Notes: a model not told the origin generated them from the letters alone. 64,000 nucleotides of DNA from Clostridium_AW sp963515715 (GCF_963515715.1 NZ_CAUPZS010000002.1:62001-126000), one strand, 5' to 3'. Positions 8,740 to 18,070 are shown, counted from the first letter of the stretch. Translations and numbers: made by a program.

Positions 8740-9333
8740 TTATATGCACATTCCATCCACAATAATATCTATAACTCTATCTATTACAAAAGGATAGATT
8801 TCTTCGCCAATTTCTTCTTTGGAGTATACTAAAATAAAAAGGGAACGGAGTATTCCAACTATTACTTCAGGATTTTCATTTATTAGCTTTCCTTCATTTT
8901 GCCATTTCTCTATGAATAATAAACCAGATTCTTTATCTTTGCAAAAATGCTCTTCCACTCTTTCTTTTGGAAGTTTTCTTAGCAAAAGATCCATTTCCTG
9001 TCTTTCATTAAGTTGCTTAAGAAATTCATTGTCATCAACATATTTTAAACATTCTTTAAGAAAAGCTTTGAAACTTTCTTTAGAAGATTTATTTGATTGG
9101 AGCATTTTTTTAATTAATTCCTCTCTAAATCCTTCTTCTCTTTCTAAAATTTCAAAATACAGTTCTTCTTTTGACTTAAAAAAGCTATAAAAGGTTCCTT
9201 TACCTATGTCGCAGCTCTGGACAATATCATCTATGCTGGTCTTTTTTAAACCGTAAACAGTAAAAAGCTGTTTTCCCTTGGTTATAATATCTTCTTTTAT
9301 TCTTTCTCTTTCTTCCAAAGTAAATCTTCCCAT
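8740..9333 (-). CDS. TetR-family transcriptional regulator
   Basis: 197 residues. The N-terminal helix-turn-helix is typical of TetR (GKQLFTVYGLKKTSIDDIVQ, then GKGTFYSFFKSKEELYFEIL). The C-terminal ~140 residues form a variable helical ligand domain. AGGAGG precedes the ATG. The gene is divergent from an ABC exporter operon. The space between holds a palindrome with perfect 18-bp arms (9602-9649), the likely operator for this repressor. A copy of the ~150-bp repeat family B lies directly upstream of the gene in the same orientation. Confidence 0.9.
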   Translation of the reverse strand: MGRFTLEERERIKEDIITKGKQLFTVYGLKKTSIDDIVQSCDIGKGTFYSFFKSKEELYFEILEREEGFREELIKKMLQSNKSSKESFKAFLKECLKYVDDNEFLKQLNERQEMDLLLRKLPKERVEEHFCKDKESGLLFIEKWQNEGKLINENPEVIVGILRSLFILVYSKEEIGEEIYPFVIDRVIDIIVDGMCI

Positions 9334-9353
9334 ATTTCCTCCTTTATAATATT

Positions 9354-9502
9354 TTTATCCGATGACTACCATCCGTAATACTCCCATCTTCTACAAGTGA
9401 GAGATAACGGATGCTACGTCCCTGGATAAGTTCTTCTAAGTTTCAGCTGGAGTAAGTATTCCTTTTAAGCAAACTCCATCTGAACCTAAGAATCACTTGA
9501 TT
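9354..9502 (-). repeat. Structured repeat family B, copy 1
   Basis: On the minus strand this ~149-bp element reads AAGTGATTCTTAGGTTCAG ... CATCGGATAAA and is nearly identical to 34471-34620. It can fold into a 5' hairpin (TTAGGTTCAG with CTGAAACTTAGAA) and a long 3' arm (CTTATCC/GGATAA, GACGTAGCATCCGT/ACGGATGGTAGTC, CTCTC/GGGAG). It ends about 20 bp before the tetR start and reads toward it. Confidence 0.75.
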
Positions 9503-9601
9503 AAATTCTTAATACTGAATCATTCTTTAATGAGGGAGATCAATGTAAATCTTTGATTTCTTATTTATAGTTTACATTACGAAAAGAATATGTCAATAAA
9601 A

Positions 9602-9649
9602 ATCACAACTATATGACTATATATATTGTTTTAGTCATATAGTTGTGAT
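9602..9649. promoter_or_regulatory. Large palindromic operator/promoter for the TetR-ABC region
   Basis: ATCACAACTATATGACTA (9602-9619) is the exact reverse complement of 9632-9649, with a 12-bp centre. It overlaps a plausible promoter for the ABC operon: TTGTTT at 9626-9631, 17 bases, TAATCT at 9649-9654. Position and symmetry suit TetR repression. Confidence 0.65.
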
Positions 9650-9733
9650 AATCTATTCATATAAAGTAATTATTAGGTCATGAGAAAAAATTTACGTGGA
9701 CTTTAGTTTAAATAATTTAAGGGGGGAAAATTT

Positions 9734-10594
9734 ATGATAGAGGTTAAGAATTTAAATTTCACCTATGGAAAGGGTTCTAAAAACTCTTCAATATTAAAGG
9801 ATATAAACTTCACCATAAATAAAGGGGAGATATTTGGTTTTTTAGGACCTTCTGGTGCTGGGAAAAGTACTACTCAAAAAATAATAATAGGTATACTTAA
9901 GAATTATTTAGGAAGTGTAAAAGTAATGGGAAAAGAAGTGAGGGATGTGAAGGAGGATTATTACGAAAAGATAGGAGTTTCATTTGAACTTCCAAATCTT
10001 TATACTAAGTTCACAGCCAGTGAAAACCTATCTTATTTTAGGGGGATGTATAATGGGGAGACAGAAGATATAAATAAACTTTTAGCTATGGTGAATTTAG
10101 AGAATTATTCTAATAAAAAGGTTAGCGATTTTTCAAAAGGAATGAAAATGAGATTAAACTTTTGTAGAGCTTTTTTAAATAATCCAGAGATAATATTTTT
10201 AGATGAACCAACCTCAGGGCTAGATCCTCTCAATGCTAAAAATATTAAGGATATAGTCCTTCAAAAGAAAGAAGAAGGTAAGACTATATTTTTAACTACT
10301 CATAATATGAATGTGGCAGAGGAACTTTGTGATAGAATTGCATTTATAGTAGATGGGAGGATAAAGTTAATTGATTCTCCTAGAGAATTAAAAATTAAAA
10401 GAGGAAGCAAAAATATAAAAGTTGAGTATAAAGAAGATGGAATAATTAAAGAAGAAGTTTTTACTATGGATGACATAGGGTATAATAATGACTTTTTAAA
10501 AACTATTAAAGAAAAAAAGGTAGAGAGAATTTGTACCATGGAAGCTACCTTAGAGGATATTTTCATAGAAGTTACAGGGAGGAGCTTATCATGA
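9734..10594 (+). CDS. ABC transporter ATP-binding protein
   Basis: 286 residues. Walker A GPSGAGKST near residue 38, signature DFSKGMKMRL (divergent LSGGQ) near 135, Walker B EIIFLDEPTSGLD near 155 and H-loop TTHN near 188. After the nucleotide-binding domain is a ~70-residue C-terminal region ending in ATLEDIFIEVTGRSLS, the usual end of ABC-2 exporter ATPases. AAGGGGGG precedes the ATG. It overlaps the next gene by ATGA. With two ABC-2-type permeases downstream it forms a three-gene exporter, probably controlled by the divergent TetR regulator. Substrate is unknown (drug, peptide or lipid exporters share this form). Confidence 0.92.
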   Translation: MIEVKNLNFTYGKGSKNSSILKDINFTINKGEIFGFLGPSGAGKSTTQKIIIGILKNYLGSVKVMGKEVRDVKEDYYEKIGVSFELPNLYTKFTASENLSYFRGMYNGETEDINKLLAMVNLENYSNKKVSDFSKGMKMRLNFCRAFLNNPEIIFLDEPTSGLDPLNAKNIKDIVLQKKEEGKTIFLTTHNMNVAEELCDRIAFIVDGRIKLIDSPRELKIKRGSKNIKVEYKEDGIIKEEVFTMDDIGYNNDFLKTIKEKKVERICTMEATLEDIFIEVTGRSLS

Positions 10595-11286
10595 GAATTC
10601 TAAATTCTATATTTTATGATATAAAATTTCAAATAAAGCATGGATTTTATTCTGCATACATTATTGTAAGTATTTTTTATATAGGTATTTTAAAATATAT
10701 TCCTCAGATTATTAACAAAAGGGTAGGGACACTTATTATTTTTTCTGATCCCAGTGTTCTTGGAGCATTATTTATGGGAGGAATTTTCTTGCTTGAAAGA
10801 GATCAAAATACTCTAGAGAGTTTGTTTGTAACTCCTTTTAGAGTAGAGGAATATATAATATCTAAAGTTATTTCTCTTACTATAATATCTGTACTTTCTA
10901 GTAGCTTTATAGTTTTTACTACCTATGGATTTAATATGAATTTAATAGCTTTTTTCTTAGGAGTTATCATTACTTCTAGTTTTTATACTTTACTAGGATT
11001 GATTATTGTAGCTTATTCTAAAAACTTGAATAATTATCTTTTAAACTCATGTATTATTACAATTTTTATTCTTCCCGTAGTTGAGTATTTAGACCTATAT
11101 TCAACTCCTATATTTTATTTACTTCCAGGGAAAGCATCTCTCCAACTTATAAATGGAGCTTTTTTTGGAATTTCAAATTTAAACTTTCTTTACTCCATAG
11201 TTTTACTAGTTTCATGGTCTGTTATAGCCTATTTAGTAGCCATAAGGGTATTTAATAGAAAAGTTATATTAAAAATAGGGGGATAA
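10591..11286 (+). CDS. ABC-2 type permease (fluoroquinolone-exporter-like), subunit 1
   Basis: 231 residues from the ATG at 10591, which overlaps the stop of the ATPase gene (ATGA) and has GGGAGGAGC upstream. About six hydrophobic segments are visible (near residues 20-35, 50-70, 95-115, 125-150, 155-175, 205-225). The block FMGGIFLLERDQNTLESLFVTP is typical of ABC-2 permeases, where an ERD/ExxxTLE stretch follows the second helix. It is partner to the adjacent permease. Confidence 0.82.
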   Translation: MRILNSIFYDIKFQIKHGFYSAYIIVSIFYIGILKYIPQIINKRVGTLIIFSDPSVLGALFMGGIFLLERDQNTLESLFVTPFRVEEYIISKVISLTIISVLSSSFIVFTTYGFNMNLIAFFLGVIITSSFYTLLGLIIVAYSKNLNNYLLNSCIITIFILPVVEYLDLYSTPIFYLLPGKASLQLINGAFFGISNLNFLYSIVLLVSWSVIAYLVAIRVFNRKVILKIGG

Positions 11287-11292
11287 AATAAT

Positions 11293-12015
11293 ATGTATAG
11301 AATGAAAAAGTTAATTATAGGAGACATAAAAAATATAACAAGAGACTCCTTATTGATAGTAACTGTTCTAGCCCCCATATTGTTAGCTCTTTTTATTAAG
11401 TTTTTCGTACCATTAGTAAATTCAATGCTATATGAAAAGATGGGATTTAAACTATCCCCTTACTATAATATCATTATGGGCACAGCTCTTATGTTAATTC
11501 CTATGATTATAGGGTGTATGGCGGGATTTATTCTTTTAGAAGACAAAGATGAGAATATATTATCCTATTTTGAGGTTACTCCACTTAGAAAAAAAGGTTA
11601 TTTAATATATAGATTGACTAGCCCCATAATATTAAGTGTATTTTTATCTGTTTTTCTATTTTACGTTTCAAATCTTATAAAGATAAATTTTATAAAAATT
11701 ATTTTAATTATAGTTATAGCTTCCATGGAGGCTCCAATTATAACTCTCATATTGGGTAGCATTGCAGAGAATAGAGTGGAAGGACTGGCTTTATCGAAGC
11801 TAATTGGAATATTTTTTGCCTTGCCAATAATTTTTAGTTTAGTAAATATAAAATATAAATGGTTACTAGGATTTTTTCCAACCTATTGGATACCTAAAAT
11901 GTTAAATGAAAATTTGTATAGCAGCCTAGATTTTGTTTTATATATGATGGCGGCATTTTTAATTCATGCAATATATATTTTAGTATTTGGGAATAAATTT
12001 ATAAGGGAAAGATAA
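11293..12015 (+). CDS. ABC-2 type permease, subunit 2
   Basis: 240 residues with about six transmembrane segments. The block GFILLEDKDENILSYFEVTP after the second helix mirrors the first permease (LLERDQNTLESLFVTP), so the two are ancient paralogues and probably form a heterodimer. The gap to the previous gene is six bases, with GGGGG at the end of that gene serving as ribosome site. Last gene of the exporter operon; I did not find a clear terminator. Confidence 0.8.
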   Translation: MYRMKKLIIGDIKNITRDSLLIVTVLAPILLALFIKFFVPLVNSMLYEKMGFKLSPYYNIIMGTALMLIPMIIGCMAGFILLEDKDENILSYFEVTPLRKKGYLIYRLTSPIILSVFLSVFLFYVSNLIKINFIKIILIIVIASMEAPIITLILGSIAENRVEGLALSKLIGIFFALPIIFSLVNIKYKWLLGFFPTYWIPKMLNENLYSSLDFVLYMMAAFLIHAIYILVFGNKFIRER

Positions 12016-12194
12016 TTATCATATAGTCTGAATGGAAAATAGTGTTGTTTAAAAAAGAAAAGGATAATAAAAAAGAGAAAGAACTGGTTATATAAATAAT
12101 TGTGTTGAAAATAATCGAAAACTGTGATAGCATAACCATATTAATATTGTTAAAATGAAAATATTTATAACTTTCAAAAGAAAGGAAGTATTTA

Positions 12195-13073
12195 ATGAGA
12201 GACTTTGATATATTTATCGACTCGTGTAGTGATTTACCAATAAAATATGTTGAAGAAAAACGATTACAATTTGCAAGATTAACTTGCAGCTACAATGGAC
12301 AAACTTATTATGATGATTTTGGACAAAGTTTATCTCATAAACAGTTTTTTGATGATGTGAGAAATGGAGAAGTTCCATTGACTTCACAACCTAGCGTGAA
12401 TGAATTTTATCAAAAGTTCAAAGAAATCGTAGACGCTGGGAAAGATATTTTATATATTTGTGTTTCAACAGGATTAAGTGGAACGGAAAATAGTGCTACC
12501 ATAGCTAGAGATATGATATTAGATGAAAAACCTGAAGTTAGAATTTCTATTGTAAATGTATTAACTGCTTCTCTTGGACAAGGTATTATGGTAATGAAGG
12601 CCTTTCAAATGAAAGAAGAAGGAAAATCCATGGATGAAATTGTAGATTATATAGAATCAAACAAACAAAGACTTAACACTTTCATGACAGTAGATGATTT
12701 ACACCACTTAAAAAGAGGGGGAAGGTTATCCTCAGCAGCTGCAATCATTGGAATAATTCTTCATGTGAAACCTATGCTTATGATAGATGTTGAAGGAAAA
12801 GTTTCAGTAATTGGGAAGGCAAGAGGAAGAAAAAAATCTATTAGTAAATTAGCGGAATTAGTAATAGAAAGAATAGAAAATCCAGAAGAACAAATCATAG
12901 GAATATGTCATGGCGATTCCATTGAGGAAGCATTGAAGTTAAAAGAAATTATTTTAGAAAAGATAAAAGTAAAAGATGTAATAATAAACTTTACAGGACC
13001 AGCAGTAGGAACCCATGGTGGACCAGGAAATTTAGCAGTGTTTTTTATGGGAAAAGATAGAAGCGACATATAA
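12195..13073 (+). CDS. DegV family fatty-acid-binding protein
   Basis: 292 residues of normal DegV length. The N-terminal motif is IFIDSCSDLPIKYVEE, then TSQPSVNEFYQKF and CVSTGLSGTENSA (lipid head-group binding residues), HLKRGGRLSSAAAIIG in the second domain, and the usual end GTHGGPGNLAVFF. DegV/FakB proteins bind single fatty acids and present them to the kinase FakA for phosphorylation. AAAGGAAG precedes the ATG. No fakA is nearby. Confidence 0.92.
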   Translation: MRDFDIFIDSCSDLPIKYVEEKRLQFARLTCSYNGQTYYDDFGQSLSHKQFFDDVRNGEVPLTSQPSVNEFYQKFKEIVDAGKDILYICVSTGLSGTENSATIARDMILDEKPEVRISIVNVLTASLGQGIMVMKAFQMKEEGKSMDEIVDYIESNKQRLNTFMTVDDLHHLKRGGRLSSAAAIIGIILHVKPMLMIDVEGKVSVIGKARGRKKSISKLAELVIERIENPEEQIIGICHGDSIEEALKLKEIILEKIKVKDVIINFTGPAVGTHGGPGNLAVFFMGKDRSDI

Positions 13074-13104
13074 ATATATTATATATAATATAAGAAATAT
13101 ATAA

Positions 13105-13133
13105 AAAATGTGGAACAAATCGTTCCACATTTT
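13105..13133. terminator. Bidirectional terminator
   Basis: AAAATGTGGAAC (13105-13116) pairs perfectly with GTTCCACATTTT (13122-13133) around AAATC. It sits between convergent genes. Confidence 0.85.
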
Positions 13134-13134
13134 C

Positions 13135-14709
13135 TTATTTTCTACTTCTAGTAGAAACTTCTATATTAACTTTTCTTCCGCATAATTTCTTTCCAGAACA
13201 TGTTCTAATTAAAGTATCCACATCATCTTCAACTATATCAACAAAGGAGAATTTATCTAACAAATCGATGTCTCCTACAGATTCCTTATAAATATTTGCT
13301 TCTTTATTAAAGAATTGAAGTAAAAGTTTTGGATTAAGTTTATCTTTACGTCCCACATTTATGAATAATCTAACATAGCTAGATTTAGCGCCAATGCTTT
13401 GTTCTGTATAGTCAAAGCTTACTTCGTTTTGATATACCATACTCATTAGTGCTGCAGCAACATCTACAAGATTATAATCGTCATCAAGTTCTGTAGCAAG
13501 TGGGATAAATCTTTTGAAAGTATCTCCTTCTAAAATATCTTTAACGTTATCTAATATGTGACCATATTTAACATTGAAGATATCGTCAATAGTAGGAATA
13601 TCTTTTCTTTTAATTTTGCCTTTAGTAGCCTTCTCAATTTGTTTAAGTACAGAGTATTCTCTTGCAGTAACAAGGGTGTAAGCTGTACCAGTTTTATTAG
13701 CTCTTCCTGTTCTTCCTATTCTGTGAACATAGGATTCAGTATCCTGAGGAAGATCGTAGTTTATAACGTGAGTTACATTTTCAACATCTATACCTCTTGC
13801 TGCTACATCAGTTGCTACAAGGAAATCAAGGGCTTCATCTTTAAACTTCTTTAAAGTGTTAAGTCTTTGGCTCTGATTCATATCTCCATGCATACCTTCA
13901 ACGTTGTAGCCTCTTCTTTGCATAGATTCAACTAATTCATCTACGCCTCTTTTAGTTTTACAGAAGATTATAGAAGTATCTGGTTCATCTACGTCAAGAA
14001 TTCTGCATAAGGATTCAAATCTATCCTTTTGTTTTATTTCATAGTAGTATTGATCTACAGTAGAAACTGTCATAGTATTTTTCACAATAGATACATGTTT
14101 TGCATCAGGCTTCATGTATTTTGAAGCTATTTTCTTTATTGGGCCTGGCATAGTTGCAGAAAATAATAGAGTATGTCTGTCGCTATTACAGTTGTTTATT
14201 ATCTCTTCAATATCTTCTACAAATCCCATATTTAGCATTTCATCTGCTTCATCTAATACAAGGAATTGAATTTCATCTAGGTCTAATACTCCACGTCTTA
14301 TAAGGTCAAGCACTCTTCCAGGAGTACCAACTATTATATCAATACCTTTTTTTATTGCTCTAATCTGTCTATCGATGGACTGGCCACCGTATATAGGAAG
14401 CATTCTTATCCTTGTGTGTTTAGCAATACGTACTAATTCCTCGTTAACTTGAATAGCAAGCTCTCTTGTAGGAGTAAGTACAAGTCCTTTGATAACGTTG
14501 TTTTCTTTAATAAGACCATTTAACATTGGGGCACCAAAAGCAAGGGTTTTTCCTGTACCTGTCTGCGCCTGGCCGATTACATCATTTCCTTCTAAAACTA
14601 CAGGAATAACCTGTGCTTGAATTTGTGATGGCTCCTCGAAGCCCATATCTTCTATTCCCTTAAGTATTTGTTCATTAAGTCCTAGTTCATAAAATTTAGT
14701 GTTGTTCAT
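13135..14709 (-). CDS. DEAD-box ATP-dependent RNA helicase with DbpA-type RNA-binding domain
   Basis: 524 residues from the ATG at 14709, selected because GGAGGA lies nine bases upstream; the in-frame TTG at 14727 lies before that site. All motifs are present: Q motif (FEEPSQIQAQVIP), AQTGTGKT, TPTRELA, GTPGR, DEAD, SAT, IIFCKTK, VATDVAARGID and HRIGRTGR. The C-terminal ~75 residues (from YVRLFINVGRKDKLNPKLLL) match the DbpA RNA-binding domain, which in Bacillus YxiN and E. coli DbpA targets 23S rRNA. The family works in ribosome assembly and cold adaptation. Confidence 0.93.
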   Translation of the reverse strand: MNNTKFYELGLNEQILKGIEDMGFEEPSQIQAQVIPVVLEGNDVIGQAQTGTGKTLAFGAPMLNGLIKENNVIKGLVLTPTRELAIQVNEELVRIAKHTRIRMLPIYGGQSIDRQIRAIKKGIDIIVGTPGRVLDLIRRGVLDLDEIQFLVLDEADEMLNMGFVEDIEEIINNCNSDRHTLLFSATMPGPIKKIASKYMKPDAKHVSIVKNTMTVSTVDQYYYEIKQKDRFESLCRILDVDEPDTSIIFCKTKRGVDELVESMQRRGYNVEGMHGDMNQSQRLNTLKKFKDEALDFLVATDVAARGIDVENVTHVINYDLPQDTESYVHRIGRTGRANKTGTAYTLVTAREYSVLKQIEKATKGKIKRKDIPTIDDIFNVKYGHILDNVKDILEGDTFKRFIPLATELDDDYNLVDVAAALMSMVYQNEVSFDYTEQSIGAKSSYVRLFINVGRKDKLNPKLLLQFFNKEANIYKESVGDIDLLDKFSFVDIVEDDVDTLIRTCSGKKLCGRKVNIEVSTRSRK

Positions 14710-14727
14710 ATATTTTTCTTCCTCCAA

Positions 14728-15422
14728 TAGTAAATCAATTTATTTTAATATAGCATTATCCGTTTAACAATATATAAAATAAATATTATAATAATACGAT
14801 AATCTCTTTTTTATTTTAACCATTTTTCATAAAGTGATTCCTAGTTTCAAATGAAGTTTGCTTATAATAGATATTTACCCCATTTGAAGCGTAGAAGACT
14901 TATACAAGAGTTTAGCAGTTATTGTCTCCCACTTAAGCAGTGAGCTAAAATCTTTGATTTTCTGCCAATCCCTTACTTTTCATTAGCGAAAAGTTTCGTT
15001 TTAATAGCTATGAGTTGTTAGAACTGCTTAGCTATCGAATAAAATAATTAAGTATTGATGTATTTTATAAGGCATGAAAAGAACATAAAAAGAGAGGGAT
15101 ACTATTGTAAAACCCTCTCTTTAATATATCGACTCTATATTTTGTTCTACAGATTTATCTATATTCAAAGTCTTTTAAATGATAGGGGATACCCTAATAT
15201 AGGGCTTACTATATGTAATGATAATAATCCATTACATAGTTTACACTTTATTATAATACAATATGTCAATATTAACAAGCATAGATATAATAGTCCTACT
15301 TTTCTGAAAAATATTACTTTCTGTTAAAGCTACATAAAGAATGGTGGAACAAATAGAAAAATAGTGTAATATGGTATAATAGGAGATGTGTAAATAATAT
15401 TATAAAATGTGGGGGAAGAGCA
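14728..15422. other. Long intergenic region with a diverged family-B element
   Basis: 695 bp with no supported gene. 14836-14970 resembles the first two thirds of repeat family B. AAAGAGAGGGA (about 15088) and CCCTCTCTTTA (about 15111) form an 11-bp stem, a possible terminator. A 90-codon open frame at 15055 crosses this hairpin and has no ribosome site. Confidence 0.6.
14836..14970 (+). repeat. Structured repeat family B, diverged copy
   Basis: Shares AAGTGATTCCTAG, AGTTTGCTTA, the GAAGC-TAGAAGA-CTTAT block and TCTC-CACTT with the intact copies. The first hairpin is kept with compensatory changes (TTTCAAATG with CATTTGAAG instead of CTTCAGATG with CAACTGAAG). The 3' half is unrelated or heavily diverged. 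Confidence 0.55.
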
Positions 15423-15956
15423 TTGAAGAGATTTTTAAAATTATGTGTAGTTTTATTAATGATATTTTTAGTATGGTTGGTGTTTTATAAAAGGTCTTCT
15501 TCAGCAGTAACCTTAAATTTAAAAGAAAATGAAGAAAAAAATATGAATTTAGCTATATCTGAATATGTTTTAAATAGCTATTTTAACTGGTCTAATGTAG
15601 AGGATAAGACGAAATTTGAAGCTCATAAGATTTATGGATTAGAGGAAAAGGGAAAAGAAATATACGCTTATGGATATGTGATGTTTTTTGCCTATGATTT
15701 TTCTAAAGAGATAGATAAAAACAAAGAAATGGAAGAAGAGGCTGGAGGGTGTAACCCTATAGTCTTCATAATAGAAAAGAATGGGGAGGAATATTCCGTT
15801 AAAGGGCATTTAGAGCCGGAGGATGGCGTAGAGTATTTACCTTCCATAAAAAAAATATTTCCACCTAAATATGCAGATATAATATTAGATGAAGTGGTTA
15901 TACAAAAAGAGTTGAAAGATAATATACTAGAGCAAGTAAGAAAGTATAAGAAGTAG
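15423..15956 (+). CDS. Hypothetical membrane-anchored or secreted protein
   Basis: 177 residues starting at TTG (GGGGGAAGAG just upstream). One N-terminal hydrophobic helix (LKLCVVLLMIFLVWLVFY), then a soluble acidic region. No cysteine follows the helix, so it is not an obvious lipoprotein. The pattern LAISEYVLNSYFNWSNVEDKTKFEAHKIYGLEEKGKEIYAYGY is seen in clostridial proteins of unknown function. I recognise no named domain. It is monocistronic with a terminator behind. Confidence 0.7.
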   Translation: MKRFLKLCVVLLMIFLVWLVFYKRSSSAVTLNLKENEEKNMNLAISEYVLNSYFNWSNVEDKTKFEAHKIYGLEEKGKEIYAYGYVMFFAYDFSKEIDKNKEMEEEAGGCNPIVFIIEKNGEEYSVKGHLEPEDGVEYLPSIKKIFPPKYADIILDEVVIQKELKDNILEQVRKYKK

Positions 15957-15984
15957 GAAATATTAAATTATAATAGATAAAGCT

Positions 15985-16017
15985 TAAAGACCTGTGAAAA
16001 ACTATCACAGGTCTTTG
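15985..16017 (+). terminator. Terminator
   Basis: AAAGACCTGTGA pairs with TCACAGGTCTTT around AAAACTA, followed by GTATTTACTCTTT. Confidence 0.85.
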
Positions 16018-16062
16018 TATTTACTCTTTATAGGCAAATTTCATATGAAACTAGAAATCATT

Positions 16063-16791
16063 TCATTCTAAGGATCTATCAATATCTTCAAAGCCTTTCT
16101 TAAACCACAGTGGAATTCCTTTAAACAAGGCTTTAGATTCTTGTCCGCTTTCAACTACTAATCTTTTAAACCTTGTAACGCTCATGGACAAAGAATTAAC
16201 GCTTAAGAGACCTATATTATTAATTGAAGGATTAAGCTTCACCACATGTTCTCCATCAATGCATTCCTCAGGAGAGGTAATGGTTAAAAATTTTCTACAA
16301 TTGAAGGGTCTTACTGGATAAATGGTGCAAGTTTTTTCTTCAGATAAAAAAATACAAGGAAGTTTTTTATTTAAATAATGAAGAGCGTGCTCATTATTTT
16401 CTTCCATGTCCAAAGTGGTAGGCATTATAGGTGCTACCTTATTTATTTTATTTTTTAAAAGATCTATTTTATCCTCTGAAAAATTAGCCTGTACATATTC
16501 TCTTATAAGTTCAGCTTCAATGGCACTGCAATCTACATAAAGACAACAGCAATGACCACAACCTTTTTGGCAGGAGGCATATTTTTCAAACTGCTTGTTT
16601 CCTTCATCATAGATCTCGTAAATCTCTTTTAATAGTTTTTTCCCATTAGATAGGCTTAGTTCATTTTCATGTATTTCCTCAATTAATGTAGAAGCCATTT
16701 CATCATATATTTTATCATTCTCAGCCTCAGAGTATATCATGTTTTCCCCTAAATAATTTTTGCCGAGGCTTTTAAACTTTTGTTTAACCAA
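16063..16791 (-). CDS. YkgJ-family cysteine cluster protein
   Basis: About 242 residues. Cysteine cluster CQKGCGHCCCLYVDCS near residue 75, and later CIFLSEEKTCTIYPVRPFNCRKF, the characteristic CxxxxxxxCxIYxxRPxxCRxF of YkgJ (zinc/iron-chelating, UPF0153). The domain binds a metal or Fe-S centre; the substrate is unknown. The most upstream start is GTG at 16800, but GAGGCGG lies eight bases before the in-frame TTG at 16791, which I prefer. It stands alone. Confidence 0.85.
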   Translation of the reverse strand: MVKQKFKSLGKNYLGENMIYSEAENDKIYDEMASTLIEEIHENELSLSNGKKLLKEIYEIYDEGNKQFEKYASCQKGCGHCCCLYVDCSAIEAELIREYVQANFSEDKIDLLKNKINKVAPIMPTTLDMEENNEHALHYLNKKLPCIFLSEEKTCTIYPVRPFNCRKFLTITSPEECIDGEHVVKLNPSINNIGLLSVNSLSMSVTRFKRLVVESGQESKALFKGIPLWFKKGFEDIDRSLE

Positions 16792-16917
16792 AAAAATCAC
16801 CGCCTCGCAAGATTATATTATAAATCCAGTTTTTTTACAAGGCATTATTACCAAAATTGTATGATGAATTGAATAAATAGAAAATATTAGGAATTAAATG
16901 GTATGACGGGCATTAAA

Positions 16918-16974
16918 TTGAAAGTTTATATTTTAATTGAAAGATTATATTTTAATTGCAAGTTTATATTTTAA
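16918..16974. repeat. Three 19-bp tandem repeats upstream of the phosphoesterase gene
   Basis: Three units of the type TTGAAAGTTTATATTTTAA at 16918, 16937 and 16956, with single-base differences. They lie 115-170 bp before the gene at 17090. A similar AT-rich tandem array precedes sstT at 46.3 kb. Confidence 0.75.
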
Positions 16975-17089
16975 TGGCTAAAATTCTTAAAAAATTATTA
17001 AAGTTCTTCTTATATCAATACATTTATATAATTAAGTTGTAAAATGTAAATTACATGCTTATATCATAAAATAGGAGAAGGATTAATAT

Positions 17090-17968
17090 ATGAAGAAAAT
17101 AATTATAGGTTTTATGGCAATTTCTACATTTATATATGGTCAATTTAATTGGCTAAAAGTAAGTCAATACAAAATAGCATCAGATAAAATAGGGGATGAA
17201 TTTGATGGTTTTAAAATAGTGCAGTTATCGGATCTACATAGTAAAGAATTTGGAAAAAACAACAATAACCTTATAAGAAAAATTAAAAAACTAAATCCAG
17301 ATATTGTAGTAACCACTGGGGATATGCACAATTCGAAAAATGATGATGGTGAAGTCTTTTATAACTTGGCTAAGGACTTGTCAAAAGACTATAAAATATA
17401 TTATATTGTAGGCAACCATGAGCAAGTATCAAAGATTACAAGAAAAGAAAGTGAAGGCAATAAAGACAATAATTATTTAGGGAAATTAAAAGAGCTTGGG
17501 GTAATAGTATTAGATAATGATAAGGCTGAGATAGAAAGAAAGGGTAAAAAAATTAATCTTTATGGATTGGAGATCCCTCTAAGGTTTTATAAGAGCAAAG
17601 ATACTGCTACTTATTCTGGGGATAAGCCCTATGAGAAATCAAATGTGGAAAAAGCCATAGGAAAAAGCAGCAAGGAGAATTTTAATATATTACTTGCCCA
17701 TAATCCAATATATTTTCCTGTGTACAGCGATTGGGGAGCGGATTTAACTTTATCAGGGCACACTCATGGTGGCATTATTAGAATTCCTTTTAAAGGAGGA
17801 CTTCTATCACCAGAAAGAACATTCTTCCCTGAATATGATGGAGGAGAATTTGAGTTAAATGGGTCTAAAATCATAGTAAACAGAGGACTTGGAAATGACA
17901 CAATAAAACTAAGAATATTTAATAGACCAGAAATATCAGTTATAACTTTGAAATCTAGTAAAAATTAA
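17090..17968 (+). CDS. Calcineurin-like metallophosphoesterase (YkuE/YaeI type)
   Basis: 292 residues. N-terminal signal-anchor (KKIIIGFMAISTFIYGQ), then the metallophosphoesterase motifs in order: QLSDLHS (D-x-H), VVTTGDMHN (GD-x-x), IVGNHEQ (GNHE/D), LAHNP and LSGHTHGG (GH-x-H). All metal ligands are present. In the YkuE/YaeI group the activity is phosphohydrolysis at the membrane face, with lipid-linked or UDP-diacylglucosamine-like substrates reported for relatives. The substrate here is unknown. AGGAGAAGG precedes the ATG. Confidence 0.9.
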   Translation: MKKIIIGFMAISTFIYGQFNWLKVSQYKIASDKIGDEFDGFKIVQLSDLHSKEFGKNNNNLIRKIKKLNPDIVVTTGDMHNSKNDDGEVFYNLAKDLSKDYKIYYIVGNHEQVSKITRKESEGNKDNNYLGKLKELGVIVLDNDKAEIERKGKKINLYGLEIPLRFYKSKDTATYSGDKPYEKSNVEKAIGKSSKENFNILLAHNPIYFPVYSDWGADLTLSGHTHGGIIRIPFKGGLLSPERTFFPEYDGGEFELNGSKIIVNRGLGNDTIKLRIFNRPEISVITLKSSKN

Positions 17969-17982
17969 AAATAAAAATCAAC

Positions 17983-18016
17983 AAAGCATATGTTTAAAAG
18001 CATATGCTTTTAAACA
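17983..18016 (+). terminator. Terminator / palindrome
   Basis: AAAGCATATG pairs with CATATGCTTT. In addition TGTTTAAAAGCAT followed by ATGCTTTTAAACA (17991-18016) is a perfect 26-bp palindrome, so two alternative foldings exist. Confidence 0.7.
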
Positions 18017-18027
18017 TAATTTTAATA

Positions 18028-18070
18028 TTGAATTTATAACCTATCTGTTATATAATATATATAACAGATA
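18028..18070 (+). promoter_or_regulatory. Promoter with perfect GntR/YtrA-type operator
   Basis: TTGAAT (18028-18033), 17 bases, TATAAT (18051-18056). Overlapping the -10 box, TATCTGTTATATA (18042-18054) is the exact inverse of TATATAACAGATA (18058-18070). A further TATCTGATA half site follows at about 18077. The regulator encoded 58 bp downstream probably represses its own operon here. Confidence 0.75.

Noticed and set aside
15055..15327. 90-codon open frame between the DEAD-box helicase and the hypothetical secreted protein
   Set aside because: No ribosome site; it crosses a hairpin terminator-like stem and has no protein-like pattern.
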